NCBI GenBank assembly: GCA_003445095.1
Contig: DLVS01000448.1
Coordinates: 1 to 5,365 of the forward strand
Source: Verrucomicrobiales bacterium
GTDB lineage: Bacteria; Verrucomicrobiota; Verrucomicrobiia; Limisphaerales; UBA9464
Length of the DNA: 5,365 nucleotides
Reading direction: 5' to 3'
A program made the translations under genes and the position numbers. The notes under the pieces are model-generated. The model made no database searches. It saw only the letters and a program-made list of their open reading frames with translations, and was not told the DNA's origin. Below, piece after piece: positions 1 through 4,994 of this stretch; position 1 is the stretch's first letter, and each line of letters begins with the position of its first letter.

Positions 1-174
1 TGCGATCTTCTCCGCGATATCCCGCGTTAGAGGTACCTTCTGATTTCGCAGTCTGCTTAAGTACGGGCCAGAGATCTTAAGAAATTGGGCTTCTGCTAGG
101 ACGGATCGTTTGATAACGAGCCCGGCCGCGCGTGCTTTAGCAAATTCACGATCAAGGATTTCTGCCAGGTTCAC
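1..174 (-). CDS. XRE-like helix-turn-helix transcriptional regulator, N-terminal part (runs off left edge)
   Basis: This is an open frame of 58 codons reading leftward from a GTG at 174-172 to the window edge with no stop. An in-frame TAA three codons upstream rules out a start further out. A GGAG sits about 12 nt before the GTG, a long but usable spacing. Residues about 24-58 have the shape of a Cro/CI-type HTH: LAEAQFLKIS, then GPYLSRLRNQ, then a basic and hydrophobic stretch ending RDIAEKIA. This matches the family pattern of a helix, a turn, and a recognition helix with YLSRL. The first 20 residues form a short amphipathic lead helix. It is divergently transcribed from the five-gene plus-strand operon, with 175 bp between the starts, so it is a natural candidate for that operon's local regulator and possibly its own. 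The C-terminal domain, ligand and oligomeric state are outside the window. An antitoxin-type HTH is an alternative. Confidence 0.68.
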   Translation of the reverse strand, partial: MNLAEILDREFAKARAAGLVIKRSVLAEAQFLKISGPYLSRLRNQKVPLTRDIAEKIA

Positions 175-211
175 TCGGGTTTATTACTCCTTCTCCACTC
201 CTTCCCTCAAG

Positions 212-217
212 AGTATA
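212..217 (-). promoter_or_regulatory. Candidate -10 element for the leftward regulator gene
   Basis: Read on the minus strand this is TATACT, five of six matches to TATAAT, lying in an AT-rich stretch about 38 nt upstream of the regulator's GTG. The region 16-18 bp upstream on that strand reads TTTCTT-like and is a poor -35, so the promoter would be weak or activator-dependent. It lies only 11 bp from the -35 of the plus-strand promoter, so the two polymerase sites overlap and would compete. This is inferred from sequence alone. Confidence 0.4.
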
Positions 218-228
218 CAAAAAAATAC

Positions 229-257
229 TTGACAAAGAAATTCGCGGAACATAAGAT
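229..257 (+). promoter_or_regulatory. Sigma70-type promoter for the VWA-AAA operon
   Basis: A perfect -35 hexamer TTGACA lies at 229-234, followed after exactly 17 bp by TAAGAT at 252-257, which matches four of six positions of TATAAT including the invariant A and T near its end. Spacing and orientation fit a housekeeping promoter. Transcription would start around 263-266, giving a leader of roughly 85 nt before the ATG at 350. The next candidate operator repeats lie immediately downstream, so a repressor there would block initiation or early elongation. Confidence 0.62.
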
Positions 258-271
258 TGCATACATACAGA

Positions 272-290
272 GTACTACATTGTACTACAT
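272..290 (+). repeat. Tandem direct repeat GTACTACAT, candidate operator
   Basis: The 9-bp unit GTACTACAT occurs at 272-280 and again at 282-290, a period of 10 bp, close to one helical turn. Both copies would therefore face the same side of the DNA. Each copy begins with the palindromic core GTAC. The repeats sit about 15-33 bp past the -10 hexamer, roughly +7 to +25 on the predicted transcript. This is a common place for a repressor to act, and the divergent HTH gene is an obvious candidate binder. Chance repetition in AT-rich DNA cannot be excluded. Confidence 0.45.
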
Positions 291-325
291 AAATAATATG
301 TAACGCATAAGACTCAGGCAGCTGC

Positions 326-348
326 TTCGAGTGATAGGGGGTCACGAA
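326..348 (+). promoter_or_regulatory. Possible leader hairpin presenting the Shine-Dalgarno of the first operon gene
   Basis: GTGA at 331-334 can pair with TCAC at 342-345, leaving the loop TAGGGGG at 335-341. This loop holds the ribosome binding site AGGGGG (336-341), 8 nt before the ATG at 350. TTC at 326-328 can pair with GAA at 346-348 across a two-base bulge (GA, 329-330), extending the stem to seven pairs. An alternative TTCG/CGAA pairing is also possible. The stem is short, so it may only modulate initiation, if it forms at all. Confidence 0.3.
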
Positions 349-349
349 A

Positions 350-1132
350 ATGAACCGACTTAGCGGATTTGGATTGGAGGTGTTGACGATCGCGGCGGCC
401 ATCGGTTTCACGTCCTCATGTGGCCCGACGAAACCGGTCGCCAATGATCTACCGCCCATGTCCTCCGAATGCCGCTCGCCCGTGAGGATCGCGGTCATTA
501 TCGACCAATCAACCAGCATGTCGACGTCAGGCACGGCACCTGCCAAGGCCGAAGATATACGCCCGCTCATCGACGCAATTGGCGGATGCGGCGGCATTCT
601 CGCCATCGGTTTCGTCCGTGAGGCACCTCAGCCGGGTTTGGAAAGGATCGATTTCCCGCAGCCACCGCTGCTGCATGCGGCTCCGGTCATGCACGAAGAG
701 GAGCAGGCATACGAGTTCGACGACCGGGTCGCAGCTTTCAATCAGCTGAGGGTCGAACAGGCAGATTCAGTCAAAAGCGTTTTGGAAAAGAAAAAGCCCG
801 AGATCGACGAATATTTCCGGAGGATCGAAGATCTGCTTGCGAGGCCCGCCGCCAAGGGGACAGATCTTAACTCGGCACTCAACGCCGCTGATCTCTTTTT
901 GTCGGAACCCGTTAAAGGTGTTGGTTGGCAGGAAACATTGATAGTCGTCTCCGACGGTATCGACAACCGTCGCAACGCGCGTCGGCCTTTCAACAGCGGA
1001 GCTCGCGTCCTGTGGGTCAATTCCACCTCGGATGACAAGGTGTTGTCGGCTTACGGGGCGACACGGTTTGAAGCCTTAAGGGCAGCGATCGATGACGTTG
1101 TCAATAAGTTGGAAAGGAGGGGGTCAAGGTAA
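350..1132 (+). CDS. Exported von Willebrand factor A (VWA) domain protein, predicted lipoprotein
   Basis: The 260-aa product starts with a basic residue and a hydrophobic stretch (residues 8-20) ending in TSSC, with Cys24 as the likely lipidated residue. The lipobox is degenerate (Phe-Thr-Ser-Ser before the Cys). Gly at +2 lacks the inner-membrane-retention Asp of the E. coli rule. The VWA fold is supported by a complete metal-binding MIDAS: strand VRIAVIID with DQSTS (D52, S54, S56), the threonine in KGTDL (T171), and SDGID after strand TLIVV (D202). A charged helical insert at about 111-165, rich in Glu and Lys, separates the first and second MIDAS parts. Two further cysteines, C41 and C80, could form a disulfide, as suits an exported protein. 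AGGGGG at 336-341 supports this ATG. The stop overlaps the next ATG by one base (TAATG), implying coupled translation. VWA domains bind protein partners through metal, so a sensor or adaptor role at the envelope is inferred. The ligand is unknown. Confidence 0.82.
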   Translation: MNRLSGFGLEVLTIAAAIGFTSSCGPTKPVANDLPPMSSECRSPVRIAVIIDQSTSMSTSGTAPAKAEDIRPLIDAIGGCGGILAIGFVREAPQPGLERIDFPQPPLLHAAPVMHEEEQAYEFDDRVAAFNQLRVEQADSVKSVLEKKKPEIDEYFRRIEDLLARPAAKGTDLNSALNAADLFLSEPVKGVGWQETLIVVSDGIDNRRNARRPFNSGARVLWVNSTSDDKVLSAYGATRFEALRAAIDDVVNKLERRGSR

Positions 1133-2319
1133 TGCCAAGCTTAGCTGATGCTGAACTTTTGGAACGTGAGACCGACCGGCTCGTAGCCGAACGGGAGGAG
1201 CAGGCTGCGGAGACCGACCGTCGTCGCGAAGAAGAGACTCGAGCCTCTGGTGAAGCTACAACGAAGAAGAACCGAGACGATAGTCTGTGGATCGTCCAAA
1301 GCAGTGCCAGCGACATCGCCGGTTTTGACGAACAGATTGGATGGTTAAGGGCGGTCTTAAGGAACTGGAACGAACGGAACCGCAAGTTCATGAACGTCAC
1401 CGCGACCGACATCGCATTCTTTATATTATTGATGGCGAGCCCGCTCGCGGTCGTGACGCTTGACATGCTAATGCTGAGCTACGTCGGACGAGAGATTGCG
1501 AGGGGAGCGATCGAGTCTGTCAAAGGTGTCGGTGGGAGCGGCATCGGGTGGATCGTTCTGGTCGCGGTCGTACTTTTTACCCTGGGTTATGTTGTCGTCG
1601 AGCTGGTGATCGGAGCCGGCCGGGATAACGAGCATCTCTCTCGCGAACTGCGTCGCCGTTCAGCTCAGTTGTCGGTGATGCTCTGGATCACGCTGCCGCT
1701 CTTTATAGTTATCTTCTCGCTCATCAGCTCTGGGATGTTTTCAGCAGATCCCGCTAAAACAATGGGACGAGCGTCGCTCACGGCGGCGATCGCGAGGGCG
1801 GCCCTTTTTGGCCTGTTCGCCCTGGCGTTCCATGGCTTTATCCTCTGGTTTGGTTGCGCCGTCGTCAACGCCTACGGCTATGGCGCTTTCAAGGCACGTC
1901 AGGTAGACATTACGCGACGGATCCGCAACCTGGAGCGGCGCCGCCGGAAAGCAAGCGGCGATCTTGAGAGCAGCTTTCGAGATTTTCACGGTGCCGTTAC
2001 GTCAGCGGGCAGCTCTAGCCAAGGAAAGGTTGGCCCGTTCGGCGCGACCACAATCAGGGTTACCAACGCGACGTTCGCCACTGAGGTCATCGAGCCTCCC
2101 GAGCCCGATCAGCGACAACGGCCGTCGACCGCGAATGCAACCGGTTCCAACGGGCAACGTTCACAACCGATAGATACCGAGGATACGCCGCATGCTGGGC
2201 CGTCGGCAGAGAATTCTAACGCAAATGAGCCGTCGCAGGCTCAACAGAACGGTAGCGGGTCAAACAACGAATGGCCCGGGACCGTCTACGACATGTCCGA
2301 TGAAGACGAAGTCAGATAA
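1132..2319 (+). CDS. Four-helix integral membrane protein with N-terminal coiled coil and disordered C-terminal tail
   Basis: I do not recognise this 395-aa family. Residues about 5-48 are a highly charged Glu/Arg-rich segment, predicted helix or coiled coil. Four hydrophobic segments follow, at about 93-116, 137-162, 182-202 and 217-247. Positive charge is concentrated before helix 1, between helices 2 and 3 (RELRRRS) and after helix 4 (RRIRNLERRRRK). By the positive-inside rule both ends are therefore cytoplasmic, with only two short periplasmic loops. Residues about 255-285 form a basic helix. From about 290 to the end the protein is rich in Ser, Asn, Gln, Pro and Thr with no clear secondary structure, ending in the acidic YDMSDEDEVR. 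AAGGAGG at 1114-1120 precedes the ATG, which overlaps the VWA stop by one base. The layout suggests a membrane scaffold whose cytoplasmic ends bind partners such as the AAA protein, with the VWA lipoprotein meeting its outer loops. That role is inference. Confidence 0.75.
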   Translation: MPSLADAELLERETDRLVAEREEQAAETDRRREEETRASGEATTKKNRDDSLWIVQSSASDIAGFDEQIGWLRAVLRNWNERNRKFMNVTATDIAFFILLMASPLAVVTLDMLMLSYVGREIARGAIESVKGVGGSGIGWIVLVAVVLFTLGYVVVELVIGAGRDNEHLSRELRRRSAQLSVMLWITLPLFIVIFSLISSGMFSADPAKTMGRASLTAAIARAALFGLFALAFHGFILWFGCAVVNAYGYGAFKARQVDITRRIRNLERRRRKASGDLESSFRDFHGAVTSAGSSSQGKVGPFGATTIRVTNATFATEVIEPPEPDQRQRPSTANATGSNGQRSQPIDTEDTPHAGPSAENSNANEPSQAQQNGSGSNNEWPGTVYDMSDEDEVR

Positions 2320-2320
2320 A

Positions 2321-2326
2321 AAGGAG
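2321..2326 (+). promoter_or_regulatory. Very strong ribosome binding site of the 287-aa gene
   Basis: AAGGAG lies 7 nt before the ATG at 2334, and the spacer is entirely adenine (2327-2333). The region from the preceding stop through the start codon is almost unstructured A-rich RNA. It is the clearest initiation site in the operon, and suggests that this gene's product is made in higher amount than its neighbours. Confidence 0.7.
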
Positions 2327-2333
2327 AAAAAAA

Positions 2334-3197
2334 ATGTCCGCAATAATTGCATTTATAGCAGCTGCTATAGTCGGAAAGCTTCTGGTTCCTGCTGGAGCAA
2401 AACTGATCAGCGAAGCTCTCAAAGGGATACCGGAGCTTCCGCGAACCGCTTCGGGTAACGTTCAGAAGCACGCGCGGCTCGTGCCGCTCAAACAGGTCTC
2501 GGGTGCGAAAAGCCTGCGCTCGAGGATGACATCGCTCGCCAACCAGCCGTCTGGCGACATCGCTGTTGTAAAGCAGGGAATGCTTGAGGCCCTCGCGAGC
2601 ACGTCACTGTATGCCGTCGACTCTGACCAATTTCGGTCCCGCGTTGATGACCTAAGAAATGCCGCGACCATCGAGCAGGTAAGAACGGCCGGTCTCGCAC
2701 TAGCCCATGCAGCAGTTCAAGATCATCACCACCTTGTTACATCCGGCGTACAAATGGCCGTTCAGAACGCCGCGGTCAAGATCGGTTTCGGCAAGATCGA
2801 GGCGCTTAATAGCCCCCTAGGCAATAACATCATTCGGCTCGCTGCCACGGATGCGATCGGCCGCACCATCGTGACCGAGATGGACGTTCGACCCGAACGC
2901 GATCTCAAGATCGAGGCCGAAGTTATTGGTGTCACCGACAACACATGCCATCAGATCCTCGATGAATTCTACGCCTCATTGAAGGACGAGGGTATCGAAA
3001 TGTCCACGCCGCCGAGACGCAAACCGACCGGCGGCATCTGCGAGCTCGCGGCGACGAAGGCCTTCCTCGCCAAAAAGCTAAGCCCCACGCGTCGCAGTTC
3101 GTCCACAGTAACCACGGTGCACGACAACGAGGACGACCGCCGGGTCCTCATGAACCGCTCCGGCGGATCGCTGACGAAGGCGAAACTGACGAGCTAA
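2334..3197 (+). CDS. Unknown 287-aa protein with N-terminal hydrophobic segment
   Basis: The family is not recognised. Residues 2-20 (IIAFIAAAIVGKLL) are a hydrophobic helix without a clear cleavage site, so the protein is either membrane-anchored or has an amphipathic N-terminus. The central part (about 75-185) is Ala-rich and probably helical, with a HHH run at 131-133. Residues about 190-221 switch to a beta-like stretch, LKIEAEVIGV, followed by TDNTCHQILDEFYASLKDEG. A strand, a Gly, a turn with Cys and then a helix loosely recalls the DUF2997-type pattern. I noted this by eye and hold it weakly. The tail from about 225 is basic, Ser/Thr-rich and probably disordered. It begins 14 nt after the membrane-protein gene and ends 21 nt before the AAA gene, so it is in the same operon. 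It may be a substrate, an adaptor or a structural subunit of the AAA protein. A real gene is well supported by its ribosome binding site, spacing and coding bias. Confidence 0.7.
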   Translation: MSAIIAFIAAAIVGKLLVPAGAKLISEALKGIPELPRTASGNVQKHARLVPLKQVSGAKSLRSRMTSLANQPSGDIAVVKQGMLEALASTSLYAVDSDQFRSRVDDLRNAATIEQVRTAGLALAHAAVQDHHHLVTSGVQMAVQNAAVKIGFGKIEALNSPLGNNIIRLAATDAIGRTIVTEMDVRPERDLKIEAEVIGVTDNTCHQILDEFYASLKDEGIEMSTPPRRKPTGGICELAATKAFLAKKLSPTRRSSSTVTTVHDNEDDRRVLMNRSGGSLTKAKLTS

Positions 3198-3208
3198 AGC
3201 GTCAAATT

Positions 3209-3212
3209 GGAG
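3209..3212 (+). promoter_or_regulatory. Ribosome binding site that decides the AAA gene start
   Basis: GGAG at 3209-3212 lies 6 nt before the ATG at 3219. A TTG at 3207 is also in frame but overlaps this Shine-Dalgarno and has no suitable site upstream of itself. The ATG is therefore preferred and the protein is four residues shorter than the longest open frame. Confidence 0.7.
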
Positions 3213-3218
3213 AAGGAT

Positions 3219-4994
3219 ATGTCCGTGATCGATCTTATACATAATGCATGTCAGGAAGACCATGGGGCGATCCTTCTCCACGGACGCGGCTTCTACGATC
3301 TTGTCTGCGATGACGGCAAGATCCGGCCGTTATTCGAAGCCGTTCGGCGAATGCTGTATCGCGAGTTCGGCATGCTGTTCGCCACTTTTAGCAAGGCGCA
3401 CGGCCTCAATTGGTTCGAGTCCTGGATAACAAATGAGCGCGACCGACAGACCGTTCGCGGGGCTTTTCAAAAGAGCGGAATACTCGCGATCAAGACTGAT
3501 CAAAATGAGACGATCGCGATGCTACGTGCAACTACGGAGCTGCTGCGGTCGGGAACGGCCGACCTGACGTGGCAGGATGGGCGGCCGTTGAGGGTCGGCA
3601 TCTGTTTCGAGTTCGCCGAACATTTCTCGCCATGCATGGCACCCGGTAGCCAGACCGAAGCGCAACTCGTCATCGCGGAGCATATACATATCACGTCGCA
3701 GTCATTAGCACTTAGAAAGAGCGGAAACAAATTATTCTTCCACGGTCGCCTCCAGCACATGGATGAGCTCGCCTCTGCCCACTTGAAAAAAGTCCGACTG
3801 CCGCAGCCTGATATGAATGAGAAGCTGGAGTTCACCAAGGCGGCGATTGATATATACCCGAACGCCCGATTCGAAGACGGCCTTGACGTCGACGGTGTCG
3901 TCGCATTCACCGTTCACACCCCCAATCGTAGTCTTGAGGGCCAACTGCGAGCTTCCGATAGAACAGGGCGGCCGTTGACGGCCGCCGAGATCGCTGAGCA
4001 GAAGAATGCGGACGTCCACGAGTTGTCTGAAGGTACGCTTCGGCCGCTCGACACAAGGCGCGTGATTGACCTCAAACTTGTTGGGCAGAACATCAAGGTT
4101 CCTCGGAAATTTCTGAAGAAATGGGCTCGTATGTTGCGCGAGGGAGACCCGTCGACACCGGCCAACGTCCTGCTCGGCGGATGTGCGGCTTCCGGTAAAA
4201 CCGACCTTTGTCTTGAGACAGGTCGTCTTAGCCAATTACCCAACTTTCAAATGTTATCAACGAAGGATGGGCTCGTCGGGGGAACCGAGCGTAAGACCCG
4301 TGTCCAGCACGATGTTCTTCGGGCTTGGGAGCCGAATGTCGCATTTGTCGACGAATTCACGGAAACCTTTCCTGTTGATCGTGGCGGTTTCAATGGCGAC
4401 TCCGGAGCCAGTCTCGCGGTAATCGCAGAGTTACTAACGGCCCTCTCTGACCAGACCCGTTGCGGAAGGTCAATCCTTTTGGCCACCACCAACCGCGTAC
4501 ATACGATCGGGTCGGCCCTTCTGACGAGATTCGTGGTCCTTCCCGTCTTGTTCCCGCTCCGCGAAGACTTTCCCGCGATAATTGTTGAGATCGCAAGGAA
4601 GGCTTTGCCCGGCTCCGGAATCGACGCGAATGATCCGAAAGTAATAGAAGCCGGTGCCATCTTCTACTCTAAAGGGGCAGGCCCTCGAGATATCAGAAGT
4701 GCGATCACAACCGCGTTGGTGACGTGCGACAGCACGGTCAGTAATGCTGACCTGGTTCTTTTTGCCGCCAACGACTTTATCCCGAGGCGTGATTTCTTAA
4801 CCATCGTATACGCCGATCTGCAGGCTATCCGGCACTGCACCTCAAAGTCATTCCTGCCATGGGCCGGTGAAGCGGGAGCCGTTGGCAGCATTCCCGAGTA
4901 TCTCAACGGGATTGTTGATCCGAAGACCGGAGACCTCGATCTGTCCGCGCTTGACGCCAAGATCAAGGAACTCGAGCCATACAACAATGTCTGA
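3219..4994 (+). CDS. AAA+ ATPase with a large unrecognised N-terminal region
   Basis: The 591-aa product (from ATG 3219) carries a classic AAA module in its C-terminal half. The Walker A is GCAASGKT at 321-328 (K327). A pore-loop or helix-2-like segment DGLVGGTERK lies near 350-359. The Walker B is NVAFVDEF with D378 and E379. Sensor 1 is LLATTNR (N425). SALLTRF supplies a candidate arginine finger (R437), and GPRDIRSAI (about 488-496) fits sensor 2 in the C-terminal lid. All catalytic residues seen are intact, so it should hydrolyse ATP. The order VGGTE, then an Asp-Glu box, then TTNR resembles FtsH/Cdc48/proteasomal-ATPase-type AAA more than MoxR. Residues 1 to about 290 match nothing I recognise. 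They contain mixed alpha/beta stretches such as LRVGICFEFAEHF (about 124-136) and may be the partner- or substrate-binding domain. After the lid, about 515-591 is a further extension. There is no signal peptide or membrane helix, so it is cytoplasmic. It probably remodels a partner encoded in the same operon. Confidence 0.88.
   Translation: MSVIDLIHNACQEDHGAILLHGRGFYDLVCDDGKIRPLFEAVRRMLYREFGMLFATFSKAHGLNWFESWITNERDRQTVRGAFQKSGILAIKTDQNETIAMLRATTELLRSGTADLTWQDGRPLRVGICFEFAEHFSPCMAPGSQTEAQLVIAEHIHITSQSLALRKSGNKLFFHGRLQHMDELASAHLKKVRLPQPDMNEKLEFTKAAIDIYPNARFEDGLDVDGVVAFTVHTPNRSLEGQLRASDRTGRPLTAAEIAEQKNADVHELSEGTLRPLDTRRVIDLKLVGQNIKVPRKFLKKWARMLREGDPSTPANVLLGGCAASGKTDLCLETGRLSQLPNFQMLSTKDGLVGGTERKTRVQHDVLRAWEPNVAFVDEFTETFPVDRGGFNGDSGASLAVIAELLTALSDQTRCGRSILLATTNRVHTIGSALLTRFVVLPVLFPLREDFPAIIVEIARKALPGSGIDANDPKVIEAGAIFYSKGAGPRDIRSAITTALVTCDSTVSNADLVLFAANDFIPRRDFLTIVYADLQAIRHCTSKSFLPWAGEAGAVGSIPEYLNGIVDPKTGDLDLSALDAKIKELEPYNNV

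Noticed and set aside
297..309. TATG-N5-CATA inverted repeat near the predicted transcript start
   Set aside because: There are only four base pairs per arm in AT-rich DNA and it does not extend. The tandem GTACTACAT repeat is a better operator candidate.
318..325. Perfect 8-bp palindrome GCAGCTGC in the leader
   Set aside because: It is short, GC-rich and single. Chance occurrence is likely and nothing nearby reinforces it as an operator.
184..606. A 140-codon minus-strand open frame across the divergent intergenic region
   Set aside because: It runs antisense through the VWA signal peptide and MIDAS region and across the AT-rich promoter region. Its translation is low in recognisable features, and it has no supporting ribosome binding site that outweighs the well-supported plus-strand gene.
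1964..2458. Two plus-strand frames (1964-2173 and 2192-2458) inside and beyond the membrane-protein gene
   Set aside because: Both are out-of-frame readings of the disordered tail and the next gene's start, with Arg/Ser-rich composition typical of shadows. The second would overlap the strong ribosome binding site and the 287-aa gene.
3198..3218. Possible internal terminator between the 287-aa gene and the AAA gene
   Set aside because: The 21-nt gap contains no hairpin followed by a T-run; it holds only the AAA ribosome binding site.
3732..4235. A 167-codon minus-strand open frame opposite the AAA gene
   Set aside because: It lies wholly inside the AAA reading frame, opposite its N-domain and Walker A. 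It reads as a shadow of GC-rich coding sequence with Cys/Arg/Ser-rich noise and no domain.
4100..4760. Reading the ATPase as a MoxR-type protein because it neighbours a VWA gene
   Set aside because: The run from VGGTERK through VDEF to TTNR and a GPRDIR lid fits classic AAA better, and the VWA partner appears exported. I keep MoxR as a less likely alternative.
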